A DNA stretch of 64,000 bases from Thioalkalivibrio sp. ALE31. Its GTDB lineage: Bacteria > Pseudomonadota > Gammaproteobacteria > Ectothiorhodospirales > Ectothiorhodospiraceae. Below the pieces are notes generated by a model. The model made no database searches. It was not told where the DNA came from and saw nothing but the letters and a program-made list of their open reading frames with translations. The number at the start of each line of letters is the position of its first letter. Within the stretch, counting starts at the first letter, position 1. The stretch is from positions 124,001 to 188,000 of the forward strand of contig NZ_KB905024.1 in NCBI RefSeq assembly GCF_000377405.1, written 5' to 3'. Position numbers and translations under genes: made by a program. Of this stretch, positions 18,403-27,801 are shown piece by piece.

Positions 18403-18619
18403 GAGAGATCGCCACGGCGCTGCGCGCCTCGTGATGACGGGGACTTCCCGTCGTTGCGAGGCTCCACAGGGGCCGTGGCAACCTCCCGACGACACCCCGG
18501 CGCATGTTCGGACCCGCGTCGGGGCCAGGCCGGGGAGATCGCCACGCGCCTGCGGCGCTCGCGATGACTGTGCTTCCTGTCCCCGTCATCGCGAGGCGCG
18601 CAGCGCTGTGGCGGTCGGC
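18403..18619. repeat. Mosaic of four alternating REP-like units
   Basis: The 330-bp gap between rdgB and hemW holds four related units of about 36-40 bp containing CGTCRTYGCGAGG or its complement. They lie at 18403-18440 (minus), 18449-18488 (plus), 18532-18568 (minus) and 18584-18619 (plus). The first and last are near-complementary. This resembles a BIME-type mosaic of extragenic palindromes. A further unit lies after pyrE at 55244. The rest of the gap shows nothing else. Confidence 0.65.
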
Positions 18620-18700
18620 AGGGGACCACCGGCGCGCAAGGCCGCAATGGCGGGACTGGGCCCTTTCGACGCCACCCGCCCCCTCGCCTATGCTTCGCAC

Positions 18701-19915
18701 ATGACTGCCGCGTTGAACCATCCGCCGCCCCTGGCGCTGTACGTGCACCTGCCCTGGTGCGTGCGCAAGTGCCCGTACTGCGACTTCAACTCGCACGAGC
18801 CGCGCGGCGAGCCGCCCTTCGATGACTACGTGGGCGCGCTGCTGCGCGACCTGGAAGGCCAGCTACCGGATATCTGGGGCCGGCGGCTGGAGAGCGTCTT
18901 CATTGGCGGCGGCACCCCCAGCCTGTTCCCGCCGGAGGCGCTGGATGCTCTGCTTTCCGGCCTGCGCGCCCGGCTGCCGCTGCGACCGGACTGCGAGGTG
19001 ACGCTGGAGGCCAACCCCGGGACCGCCGACCGCGCCTACTTCCGCGGCTACCGCAAGGCGGGGGTCAACCGGCTGTCGCTGGGCATCCAGAGCTTCGACG
19101 ACGCGATGCTCGCGCGCCTGGGGCGCATTCACGGTGCGGCAGAGGCCCTGAGCGCGGTGGAGCATGCCCGTGCCGCCGGCTTCGAGGCGATCAACCTGGA
19201 CCTGATGTTCGGTCTGCCGGGGCAGTCGGTCGCGGCCGGGATCGCGGATCTGCAGGCGGCGATCGAGCAGGACCCGGGACATATCTCCTGGTATCAGCTG
19301 ACCCTGGAACCGAACACCCTGTTCGCGGCGCGCCCGCCCGAGCTGCCGGAGGATGCGACGATCGAGGAATTGTTTGCCCGCGGCCAGTCCCATCTGGCGG
19401 CGGCTGGCTATACTCGATACGAGGTATCCGCCTATGCACGTCCGGGGCAGGAATGTCGGCACAACCGCAACTACTGGACCTTCGGCGATTACCTCGGCAT
19501 CGGGGCCGGGGCCCACGGCAAGCTGACGCAGGTCCATCAGGGCGCGATCCTGCGCCGCATGAAGCCGCGCCAGCCCGAGGCCTGGCTGGCCGCGCCGCAG
19601 ACGCACAAGGATCAGGCCGTAGACACGGCGGAGCGGCCTTTCGAGTTCCTGCTGAACGCGCTGCGGCTGGTGGAGGGCGTGCCGGCCGCGAGCTTCGAGG
19701 CGCGCTGCGGCCTGCCACTGGCGATGCTGGAACCCGCACTTTCGGAACTGCGCGCGGACGGGCTGCTGGTCGCGGATCCGGAACGGCTGCAGGCCACGGA
19801 ACGGGGCCTGGCGTTTCTCAACAACGTGCTGGAACGTTTTCTTCCGGAAGGGACACCGCAGGACTCGGTTGCCACGCCGATCGCCTGGCCCGCAGGCCGG
19901 GAGGAGGGTCGATGA
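18701..19915 (+). CDS. hemW: HemW, heme chaperone (radical SAM, HemN-like)
   Basis: A 404-residue radical SAM protein with the cluster motif CVRKCPYCDF (C-x3-C-x2-C) near residue 20, GGGTPSLF, the HemN-like SLGIQSFDD and a C-terminal HemN domain. It lacks the long N-terminus of true coproporphyrinogen dehydrogenase HemN, as HemW does; HemW binds and delivers heme. The rdgB-hemW order is conserved in gammaproteobacteria. Its stop overlaps the next gene. Confidence 0.92.
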   Translation: MTAALNHPPPLALYVHLPWCVRKCPYCDFNSHEPRGEPPFDDYVGALLRDLEGQLPDIWGRRLESVFIGGGTPSLFPPEALDALLSGLRARLPLRPDCEVTLEANPGTADRAYFRGYRKAGVNRLSLGIQSFDDAMLARLGRIHGAAEALSAVEHARAAGFEAINLDLMFGLPGQSVAAGIADLQAAIEQDPGHISWYQLTLEPNTLFAARPPELPEDATIEELFARGQSHLAAAGYTRYEVSAYARPGQECRHNRNYWTFGDYLGIGAGAHGKLTQVHQGAILRRMKPRQPEAWLAAPQTHKDQAVDTAERPFEFLLNALRLVEGVPAASFEARCGLPLAMLEPALSELRADGLLVADPERLQATERGLAFLNNVLERFLPEGTPQDSVATPIAWPAGREEGR

Positions 19916-20109
19916 TGCGTCCCGTCGAGTTTGTCGGTTTTGCCTGCCCCTGGTGCGGCGAGCCCGGCGAGACCACGGTGGACATGGTCAGCAACGACCG
20001 CGAGTGGATCGAGGACTGCGCGGTGTGCTGTGCCCCGATCGTGTTCCGCCGCGAGGATGCCGGCGACGAGGAGATCCCGCGCATCGAGGCCCGACGGGAG
20101 GGCGAGTGA
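19912..20109 (+). CDS. CPXCG motif-containing cysteine-rich protein
   Basis: A 65-residue protein with two cysteine pairs, CPWCGE and CAVCC, separated by a spacer ending NDREWIEDC. This exactly matches the CPXCG family of small, probably zinc-binding proteins of unknown role. It overlaps both neighbours: the ATG at 19912 overlaps the hemW stop and its own stop overlaps the GTG of the rof-like gene, so the three are translationally coupled. Confidence 0.88.
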   Translation: MMRPVEFVGFACPWCGEPGETTVDMVSNDREWIEDCAVCCAPIVFRREDAGDEEIPRIEARREGE

Positions 20110-20354
20110 GCGAAGCGCCGCCCTATACCCCGATTGCCTGCGAGCGCTACTCCGAGCTGGAGCTGGCGATCGTGCGCGGGCAGTTTCTGCGCACGCACTG
20201 GCGGCGCGGCGAGATGGACCGGATCGCGATCGTGCGCCCGCTGGACCTGCGCACCCGGCGCGGTGCCGAATACCTGATCCTGCGCGACACCGCGGGCCGC
20301 CGGCAGTGGTGGCGCCTGGACCGCCTGATCAGCTTCGAACCCGTCTCGGGCTGA
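20106..20354 (+). CDS. rof: Rof-like Rho-binding antiterminator
   Basis: An 82-residue protein resembling E. coli Rof/YaeO: N-terminal YTPIACERYSELELAIVRG, middle GAEYLILRDTAGRRQWWRLDRLISFE. Rof binds Rho next to its RNA-binding surface and inhibits termination. Translation begins at GTG 20106, overlapping the stop of the CPXCG gene. The gene converges on rho itself, about 490 bp away, which strengthens the assignment. The identity is from remembered family pattern and moderate similarity. Confidence 0.75.
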   Translation: MSEAPPYTPIACERYSELELAIVRGQFLRTHWRRGEMDRIAIVRPLDLRTRRGAEYLILRDTAGRRQWWRLDRLISFEPVSG

Positions 20355-20360
20355 ACACCA

Positions 20361-20519
20361 AAAGGCAACCTACAGGAAGGCATAAAGACGGGAAGAACGG
20401 ATCAAAATGGGCCTGTAACAGCCTCCGACGATGGACCGACCCATGAGGCCTCGGCCCTGCCCGGATACCCCTGAAACCTTCTGTTCTTCGAACCTTCCTG
20501 TAAACCGCCCTTGCCTTTC
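20361..20519. repeat. Large imperfect inverted repeat between rof and rho
   Basis: AAGGCAA and TACAGGAAGG (20361-20380) are matched by CCTTCCTGTA (20493-20502) and TTGCCTTT further right, giving arms about 110 bp apart. With the inverted repeat beside it, this fills most of the 490-bp rof-rho gap, and no coding sequence is supported there. It may be a structured convergent terminator region or a decayed repeat element. Confidence 0.45.
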
Positions 20520-20543
20520 GAGGCAGAGGCGGCCATGGCGGGT

Positions 20544-20847
20544 CGCAGCGTGGGAAACACTGATTAATGTGCCCGCTCGCGTTGGCACCCCAGGTTTTCC
20601 GAGACAAGGCGCGGTGCGTAGCCGGTAGTGGTTCTACCGGCAAGGGCCGCAACGCAGGATCGGGGAACCTGGGGTGCCAACCCCACAAATCATTGAAAGC
20701 AGGGGCTCGGCCGCCCGTTGTTATCAGAAACGGGCGCGCGCACGGCGTTGCGGCTCCCTTGTGCAGAATGACTGCACGGCAGTCACCGCGCCTTGTTCGC
20801 ACGCACAAGCGACTCGAGCGCGAGCGGGCACATTAATCAGTGTTTCC

Positions 20848-20856
<9 letters not shown>
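20544..20856. repeat. 313-bp element with 38-bp near-perfect inverted ends adjoining rho
   Basis: Arms 20544-20581 and 20819-20856 are complementary at 36 of 38 positions, with a perfect 30-bp part (20552-20581 / 20819-20848). The right arm includes the last codons of rho, so the left arm contains an inverted copy of the rho 3' end. Inside lie a second inverted repeat (TTGGCACCCCAGG near 20583 with its complement near 20678) and a hairpin GCCGGTAG / CTACCGGC near 20620. No transposase or target duplication is seen. It resembles a MITE-like or foldback element. Confidence 0.7.
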
Positions 20857-22107
<1,251 letters not shown>

Positions 22108-22296
22108 GCGTGGGGTGCTGTATTCAACGTGGATGATCGGCGACCGGGGGTGGCCGCACGGATTGACTGGAAGGAGGCAGGGAATGGCCTGGCGGCCACT
22201 CGAACTCGTTCGATGGTAAGCGAGGCGGCGGCCCGGGGCAAGCCCGGAGAAGCCACGCGCCTGCGGGGCCTGGCGGTCGCCCGCCAGACCCGGGTG

Positions 22297-22623
22297 TTAC
22301 AGGTGCTGGTCCAGGAACGCCGTCAGCTGCGACTTGGACAGGGCACCGACCTTGGTGGCCTCGACATCGCCGCCCTTGAACAGCATGAGCGTCGGGATCC
22401 CGCGGATGCCGTACTTCGGCGGCGTGGACGGGTTCTCGTCGATGTTCAGCTTGGCGACCTTCACCTTGCCGGCGTATTCTTCGGCGATTTCGTCCAGAAT
22501 GGGCGCGATCATCTTGCAGGGGCCGCACCATTCGGCCCAGTAGTCCACCAGGACGGGCTGATCGGCCTTCAGGACGTCCTCGTCGAAACCGGCGTCCGAT
22601 GTGTACACAATTTTGTCGCTCAC
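22297..22623 (-). CDS. trxA: Thioredoxin 1
   Basis: A 108-residue thioredoxin with the redox-active WCGPCK (near residue 33), the cis-Pro loop RGIPTLMLF and the family's standard length. It reduces protein disulfides in the cytoplasm. The start is GTG at 22623. The arrangement trxA-rho with a divergent rhlB is conserved in gammaproteobacteria. Confidence 0.97.
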   Translation of the reverse strand: MSDKIVYTSDAGFDEDVLKADQPVLVDYWAEWCGPCKMIAPILDEIAEEYAGKVKVAKLNIDENPSTPPKYGIRGIPTLMLFKGGDVEATKVGALSKSQLTAFLDQHL

Positions 22624-22738
22624 TCCGAGCCCTCATGACTTGGGTTGGGGGAGCAGCCCGCACCGCCGGCTGCACGGCCCTTACTATCGACGATCAGCGC
22701 CGGACAGTTCAAGTAACACGCAGGACCCGAGGAACCCC

Positions 22739-24025
22739 ATGACCGAGACCGCGCAGGACACGACCCGCTTCGATCAGCTCGATCTGCCCGAACCCGTCCA
22801 GGCGGGCATCCGCGCGACCGGCTTCGAAACCTGCACCCCGATTCAGGCGCAGACCCTGCCGATCGCCCTGGCCGGGCGCGACGTCGCCGGCCAGGCGCAG
22901 ACCGGGACCGGCAAGACCGCGGCCTTCCTCATCGCGACCTTCAACCGGCTGCTGCGCCAGCAACCCTCGCCGAACCGGCGGCCCACGGACGTGCGCGCCC
23001 TGATCCTGGCCCCGACCCGCGAACTGGCGATCCAGATCCACAAGGATGCCGAGTCGCTGGGCGCGGAGACGGGGCTGAAGCTGGCCCTGGCCTACGGCGG
23101 CACCGGCTACGACACGCAGCGCGAGCAGCTCGAGGCCGGGGCGGACATCCTGATCGGGACACCGGGGCGCATCATCGACTACTTCAAACAGAAGGTCTTC
23201 GGCCTCAAATACACCGAAGTGGTGGTGCTGGACGAGGCCGACCGCATGTTCGATCTCGGCTTTATCAAGGATGTGCGCTTCCTGATGCGCCGCTGCGCAC
23301 CCCCCGGCGAGCGCCTGTCCATGCTGTTCTCGGCCACGCTGTCCTACCGCGTGATGGAGCTGGCCTTCGAGCACATGAACAACCCGGAGAAGGTCCAGGT
23401 CGAGGCCGAGACCCTGACCGCGGACCGCGTGCGCCAGGTGATCTACTACCCGGCCAACGACGAGAAGATCCCGCTGCTGCTGGGGCTCGCGCGTGACCTG
23501 GAGCCCGAGCGCGCGATCGTGTTCGTGAACACCAAGCATGGCGCCGAGAAGGTCTGCGACTGGCTGAACGCGAACGAGCAGAAGGCCGCCCTGCTGTCGG
23601 GGGACGTGCCACAGCGCAAGCGCCAGACCCTGCTGGAACAGTTCGCCTCCGGGGAGTACCGCTTTCTGGTGGCGACCGATGTCGCCGCGCGCGGGCTGCA
23701 CATCCCCGCGGTCAGTCACGTCTTCAACTTTGACCTGCCGCAGTCCGGCGAGGATTACGTGCACCGCATCGGGCGCACGGCCCGCGCCGGCGCCGAGGGC
23801 GACGCGATCAGCTTCGGCTGCGAGGACTCGGCCTTCTACCTGCCGGACATCGAGAGCTATCTGGGCGAGCGCATCCCCACCGCGAGCGTCGACCCCGAGC
23901 GGCTGTTCCAGGATGCCGTGAAACCGAAGCCGCGTCCGCGCAAGCCGCGCGACGATCGGCGCGGAGGTGGCCGGGGTGGCCCGCGCTCCGGCGGCGGGCG
24001 CCCGCAGCGCGGCGGCCGAAACTGA
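22739..24025 (+). CDS. rhlB: DEAD-box ATP-dependent RNA helicase RhlB
   Basis: A 428-residue helicase with Q motif [13 protein letters not shown], Walker [16 protein letters not shown] in [16 protein letters not shown], and C-terminal motifs [11 protein letters not shown] and [10 protein letters not shown]. The tail (about 395-428) is a basic Arg/Gly-rich segment typical of RNA contact regions. RhlB is the degradosome helicase in E. coli. It is divergent from trxA-rho. The ATG at 22739 gives the family N-terminus. Confidence 0.93.
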   Translation: MTETAQDTTRFDQLDLPEPVQAGIRATGFETCTPIQAQTLPIALAGRDVAGQAQTGTGKTAAFLIATFNRLLRQQPSPNRRPTDVRALILAPTRELAIQIHKDAESLGAETGLKLALAYGGTGYDTQREQLEAGADILIGTPGRIIDYFKQKVFGLKYTEVVVLDEADRMFDLGFIKDVRFLMRRCAPPGERLSMLFSATLSYRVMELAFEHMNNPEKVQVEAETLTADRVRQVIYYPANDEKIPLLLGLARDLEPERAIVFVNTKHGAEKVCDWLNANEQKAALLSGDVPQRKRQTLLEQFASGEYRFLVATDVAARGLHIPAVSHVFNFDLPQSGEDYVHRIGRTARAGAEGDAISFGCEDSAFYLPDIESYLGERIPTASVDPERLFQDAVKPKPRPRKPRDDRRGGGRGGPRSGGGRPQRGGRN

Positions 24026-24057
24026 CGCAGACGCGCCGCACCGGGCGCAGGGGAAAA

Positions 24058-24133
24058 TGGTGCCGGCGAGAGGAGTCGAACCTCCGACCTATCGATTACG
24101 AATCGATTGCTCTACCAACTGAGCTACACCGGC
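24058..24133 (-). tRNA. tRNA-Thr (CGT)
   Basis: The reverse complement is a 76-base cloverleaf starting GCCGGTG, with D arm AGCTCAGTTGGTAGAGC, anticodon loop TTCGTAA (CGT), T arm GGTTCGACTCC and an encoded CCA. Confidence 0.96.
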
Positions 24134-24196
24134 GAAGCGCGACATGATAGCGGGGGCCGGGATCGACCACAATCCGGCGGGGCCGGACGACCGGAT

Positions 24197-24634
24197 TCAG
24201 GAGCGCCGGCTGCCCACACGAATGACGACATCCACACCCTGCAGTTCCTTGCCTTCCGGCAGCGGGGGCAGGTCGGAGATGTCGATCCGCGCCGGGTCCA
24301 CGTCTTCCAGTTCCCCGGTATCGGTATGGAACAGGTGGTGGTGCGGATTCAGGTTGGAGTCGTAGAACAGCTTCGCGGGGTCGATCAGGACCTCGCGTAC
24401 CAGGCCCTTCTCGGCGAACAGGTTCAGGGTGTTGTAGACCGTGGCCTTGGAGACCCGCGAGGAATGCCGCACCAACTGCGCGAGGATCTGCTCGGCGCTG
24501 AGGTGCTGATGGCGGGCGAACATCACGCGGGCAATCTCGACGCGCTGCTCGGTCGGGGAAATCGCATGTTCGCGCAAGAGCTCGCGCGCCGCTTCGACCG
24601 ACAGCAGATCCGGATTGTGGGAGTCGATGTTCAT
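24197..24634 (-). CDS. Fur-family transcriptional regulator (Irr/PerR-like)
   Basis: A 145-residue Fur-fold regulator: winged helix (about 15-90) with SKATVYNTLNLFAEKGLVRE, then a dimerisation and metal domain with the His cluster NPHHHLFHTDTGEL. The protein contains no Cys at all, so the structural CxxC zinc sites of Fur and PerR are absent; this and the HHH cluster resemble Irr-type members. It probably senses iron, heme or peroxide. It sits between two tRNA genes, and its targets are unknown. Confidence 0.82.
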   Translation of the reverse strand: MNIDSHNPDLLSVEAARELLREHAISPTEQRVEIARVMFARHQHLSAEQILAQLVRHSSRVSKATVYNTLNLFAEKGLVREVLIDPAKLFYDSNLNPHHHLFHTDTGELEDVDPARIDISDLPPLPEGKELQGVDVVIRVGSRRS

Positions 24635-24737
24635 GATTCCGAAGATATAACAGGGCTCTGGAGCAAGTCCATATCCCGCCCCTGAGACAGGTCAAGGCGA
24701 TCGATACGGCCGGGAAGCCTGATAGAATACGAAAAGA

Positions 24738-24811
24738 TGGAGCGGGTGATGGGAATCGAACCCACATTAAGAGCTTGGGAAGCTCCCGTTCTACCATTGA
24801 ACTACACCCGC
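24738..24811 (-). tRNA. tRNA-Gly (CCC)
   Basis: The reverse complement is a 74-base cloverleaf starting GCGGGTG, with D arm AGTTCAATGGTAGAAC, anticodon loop TTCCCAA (CCC), T arm GGTTCGATTCC and an encoded CCA. Confidence 0.95.
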
Positions 24812-24877
24812 TTGAGCCGGCGATTGTAGGCCTTGTCGGCCTCCGGCTCAACGGCCCTGAACGCCGGACGAAGAACC

Positions 24878-25084
24878 ATGCAGATCCAGCTGAACGGCGA
24901 ACCCTTCGAGCTCCCCGACGATCGCGAGGCCACGCTGGCCACGCTGATCGAGGCACGCGGCCTCGGTGGCCGGCGCCTGGCAGTGGAGGTCAACGAGGAG
25001 CTGGTGCCGCGCAGCGAACACGCCGCGCACCCGCTGTATCCCGGCGATCGCGTGGAGATCGTGCAGGCGATTGGGGGCGGATGA
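24878..25084 (+). CDS. thiS: Thiamine biosynthesis sulfur carrier ThiS
   Basis: A 68-residue ubiquitin-like carrier ending in AIGGG; the Gly-Gly terminus is thiocarboxylated and donates sulfur for the thiazole ring. The ATG at 24878 gives the typical [14 protein letters not shown]. It is followed 43 bp later by thiG, its partner in thiazole synthesis. Confidence 0.93.
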   Translation: MQIQLNGEPFELPDDREATLATLIEARGLGGRRLAVEVNEELVPRSEHAAHPLYPGDRVEIVQAIGGG

Positions 25085-25127
25085 GTCCGAGCCCCCGTCC
25101 GTAACTACTTTCAACGAAGGAATTACC

Positions 25128-25934
25128 ATGACCGAACCGGCCGCCGCGTCTGCCGACGATCTCTTCCGCGTGGGCTCGCGCGAGTTCACCTCCCGCCTGC
25201 TGGTGGGCACCGGCAAGTATCGCGACCTGGACCAGACCCGCGATGCCATCGAGGCCAGCGGCGCGGAGATCGTGACCGTCGCCATCCGCCGCACCAACAT
25301 CGGCCAGAATCCGGACGAACCCAACCTGCTGGACGTGATCTCGCCGGAGCGCTACACGCTGCTGCCGAACACGGCCGGCTGCTTTACCGCCGAGGACGCG
25401 GTCCGCACCTGCCGCCTGGCACGCGAGCTGCTGGACGGGCACAACCTGGTGAAACTGGAGGTGCTGGGCGACGAGAAGACCCTGTACCCGGACGTCTTCG
25501 AGACCGTAAAGGCCGCCGAGACCCTGGTCGCCGAGGGCTTCGACGTAATGGTCTACACCACCGACGACCCGCTGCTGGCGAAGCGCCTGGAAGAGATCGG
25601 CTGCCTGGCGATCATGCCGCTGGCCGCGCCGATCGGCTCCGGACTGGGCATCCAGAACCGCTACAACATCCGCGAGATCGTCGAAAACGCCACGGTCCCC
25701 GTGCTGGTGGATGCCGGCGTCGGTACCGCATCGGATGCCGCCATCGCGATGGAGCTGGGCTGTGACGGCGTCCTGATGAACACCGCCATCGCCGCCGCCG
25801 ACAACCCGGTGATGATGGCCTCGGCCATGCGCCACGCGATCATCGGCGGGCGCCAGGCCTTCCTTGCCGGGCGCATGGCGCCACGCCGCTACGCCTCGGC
25901 CTCCTCGCCGCAGACCGGCCTGTTCTTCAGCTGA
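25128..25934 (+). CDS. thiG: Thiazole synthase ThiG
   Basis: A 268-residue TIM-barrel enzyme that condenses deoxyxylulose phosphate, dehydroglycine and ThiS thiocarboxylate into thiazole phosphate. Visible are [12 protein letters not shown], the Schiff-base Lys in [16 protein letters not shown] (near 112), and the phosphate site [12 protein letters not shown]-like [10 protein letters not shown] plus [34 protein letters not shown] (25115-25120) precedes the ATG. It lies in an operon with thiS and trmB. Confidence 0.96.
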   Translation: MTEPAAASADDLFRVGSREFTSRLLVGTGKYRDLDQTRDAIEASGAEIVTVAIRRTNIGQNPDEPNLLDVISPERYTLLPNTAGCFTAEDAVRTCRLARELLDGHNLVKLEVLGDEKTLYPDVFETVKAAETLVAEGFDVMVYTTDDPLLAKRLEEIGCLAIMPLAAPIGSGLGIQNRYNIREIVENATVPVLVDAGVGTASDAAIAMELGCDGVLMNTAIAAADNPVMMASAMRHAIIGGRQAFLAGRMAPRRYASASSPQTGLFFS

Positions 25935-25936
25935 AC

Positions 25937-26665
25937 ATGGACGAAACGATCGATTCCGCTTCCGACGGCAGACCGGTCTACCGGCGCATACGCAGTTTCG
26001 TGCGCCGCGAGGGCCGGCTGACGCCGGGCCAGCAGCGCGCGCTGGACGAACTGCTGCCGCGCTTCGGCCTGCAGCTCCCGGAGCCTGCCGCGCCGCTGGA
26101 TCTGGCAGAGGTGTTCGGGCGCACGGCACCGGTCACGCTGGAGATCGGCTTCGGCGACGGCGAGAGCCTGGCCGAGCAGGCGGACCAGCAGCCGGAACGT
26201 GACTTCATCGGCACCGAGGTGCACCGGCCCGGGGTCGGGCATCTGCTGCGCGAGGTGGAACAGCGCGGGCTGACCAATGTGCGCGTCAGCGACGCCGATG
26301 CGGTGGAACTGCTGGAGCACTATCTGGCGCCGGGCAGCCTGGACTGCGTACAGGTGTTCTTCCCCGACCCCTGGCACAAGAAGCGCCACCACAAGCGGCG
26401 CCTGATCCAGCCGGCCTTCGTGCGCCATCTGGCGACGCGTATCCGGCCGGGCGGGCGGCTGCACCTGGCCACCGACTGGGCCGAGTACGCCGAGCACATG
26501 ATCGCGGTGATGCAGGAATGCGCGCCGTGGTTCGCGCCAGACGGCCCGGTTCCGGCCCCGGGTCGGCCACCGGAACGCCCGGTGACGAAGTTCGAGCGCC
26601 GCGGGGTCGGCCGCGGCCATCAGGTCGCCGATCTGCTCTACCGGCGGACGAACGAACCCGCCTGA
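25937..26665 (+). CDS. trmB: tRNA (guanine-N7-)-methyltransferase TrmB
   Basis: A 242-residue SAM-dependent enzyme that methylates G46 of tRNAs. Conserved are the N-terminal IRSFVRREGRLTPGQQRAL, the SAM site LEIGFGDGESLAEQA, VQVFFPDPWHKKRHHKRRL and TKFERRGVGRGHQVADL. It begins two bases behind the thiG stop, so it is in the thiSG operon. The message ends at the shared hairpin at 26667-26704. Confidence 0.95.
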   Translation: MDETIDSASDGRPVYRRIRSFVRREGRLTPGQQRALDELLPRFGLQLPEPAAPLDLAEVFGRTAPVTLEIGFGDGESLAEQADQQPERDFIGTEVHRPGVGHLLREVEQRGLTNVRVSDADAVELLEHYLAPGSLDCVQVFFPDPWHKKRHHKRRLIQPAFVRHLATRIRPGGRLHLATDWAEYAEHMIAVMQECAPWFAPDGPVPAPGRPPERPVTKFERRGVGRGHQVADLLYRRTNEPA

Positions 26666-26666
26666 G

Positions 26667-26704
26667 GCCTCAGGGAAACACTGATTTCAGGGTTTCCCTG
26701 AGGC
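26667..26704. terminator. Bidirectional hairpin between convergent trmB and usp genes
   Basis: GCCTCAGGGAAAC (26667-26679) pairs perfectly with GTTTCCCTGAGGC (26692-26704) around a 12-base loop. It overlaps the last codons of the stress-protein gene. No long T-run follows, so it may act mainly as a 3' stabilising stem. Bases 26673-26685 repeat the outer end (GGGAAACACTGATT) of the element beside rho. Confidence 0.6.
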
Positions 26705-27547
26705 GTTCTTGACCACCAGCACCGGGCACTCGGCCCCGCCGATCACGCGCTCGGAGACGCTGCCCATCAGCAGGCGCTTGAGGCCGGTGCGGCCATGGCT
26801 GCCGAGCACGATCAGGTCGCGCTGGTCGCGCCGGGCGATCTCCACCAGCGCGAGCTCCGGCCGGCCTTCCTCGGTGGTGGCATCCGCCTTCCGGCCCTGC
26901 TCGCGCGCCTCGCCCTGCAGGCGCTGAACCGCCTCCACGCCCTCCTGGCGGCGCTCGTCGCTCTGGCCCGGTACCGCCACCGTGGCGATCGTCAGGGGCA
27001 GGTCGCAGTAACCCGCCAGCTCGATCGCGGCCCGTACCGCCTGGTCGCCCAGGTCGGAGCCGTCGGTCCCGACCAGCAGCCCGCGGTGCGGGGCCTCGGC
27101 ACCGCGCGGGACGACCATCACGTTGCAGGGCGCCAGACCGATTACCTTGCGCGTGGCGTCGCCCACCATCAGGCGTGACAGATCGCCCCGGTCACGCCGG
27201 CCGATCACGATCAGGCCGGCCTTGTACTCCTCGGCAATGGCGACGATCTCCTGATGCCGGTCGACCCCGTGGCGCAGGATCATCGAGGCGTCGATGCCCG
27301 CCTCGCGGGCGCGCTTCTCCAGCGCATCCAGATCGGCCTGGCCGGCCACGCTCGCCTCGTGGCTGCGCGGCGGCGACAGGGCGTCGTGCTGGGTGTCCGT
27401 TGGAATGATGCGGGCGACCACCAGGCGCGCGCCGCAGCGCTGCGCCAGGTCCAGCGCCACATTCTCGGCGGCTACGCTGAATTCGGAACCATCCGTCGCC
27501 AGGACAATGGTCTCGAAACGGCACAGCGGGGCATCGGATTCGGACAT
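26687..27547 (-). CDS. Tandem universal stress protein (two UspA domains)
   Basis: A 286-residue protein with two Usp folds, about 10-145 and 150-283. Both carry the ATP-binding signature: VIGRRDRGDLSRLMVGDATRK in the first and VLGSHGRTGLKRLLMGSVSE in the second. Tandem Usp proteins bind ATP and respond to stress or energy status. The start at 27547 (MSESDAPLCRFETIVLATDGS) is chosen because the upstream in-frame extension is hydrophobic and atypical. Confidence 0.9.
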   Translation of the reverse strand: MSESDAPLCRFETIVLATDGSEFSVAAENVALDLAQRCGARLVVARIIPTDTQHDALSPPRSHEASVAGQADLDALEKRAREAGIDASMILRHGVDRHQEIVAIAEEYKAGLIVIGRRDRGDLSRLMVGDATRKVIGLAPCNVMVVPRGAEAPHRGLLVGTDGSDLGDQAVRAAIELAGYCDLPLTIATVAVPGQSDERRQEGVEAVQRLQGEAREQGRKADATTEEGRPELALVEIARRDQRDLIVLGSHGRTGLKRLLMGSVSERVIGGAECPVLVVKNASGKP

Positions 27548-27801
27548 ACGGGGTCTCCACCTGGACTTTTTGCTCAGCATAACCGACATGCCGGCAAACG
27601 CCAGCACGGCGAGTGCCATGGCGCAGCCATCCACGGCGCGTTTTTTGCGTCCGTGCCCGCGGGATGAAATAATCCCGCGCTTTCAAGGGAAAGGCGGAAC
27701 CCGTTTCCTCCGACCCGCCTCGGCGCCCGCGCCCGGCGCGCGTCCCCTTCGGCTTCCGGCCACGCGCCGTCCGGCGCGGGTCTTCAGGACACGACTGGAA
27801 C
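27548..27801. other. Divergent intergenic region, usp / SLC13 transporter
   Basis: About 250 bp with no coding sequence. A perfect 7-bp hairpin, GCGGGAT-gaaata-ATCCCGC, lies at 27659-27678 just behind a TTTTTT stretch at 27641. The downstream 100 bp is very GC-rich. No clear promoter can be named. Confidence 0.4.
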
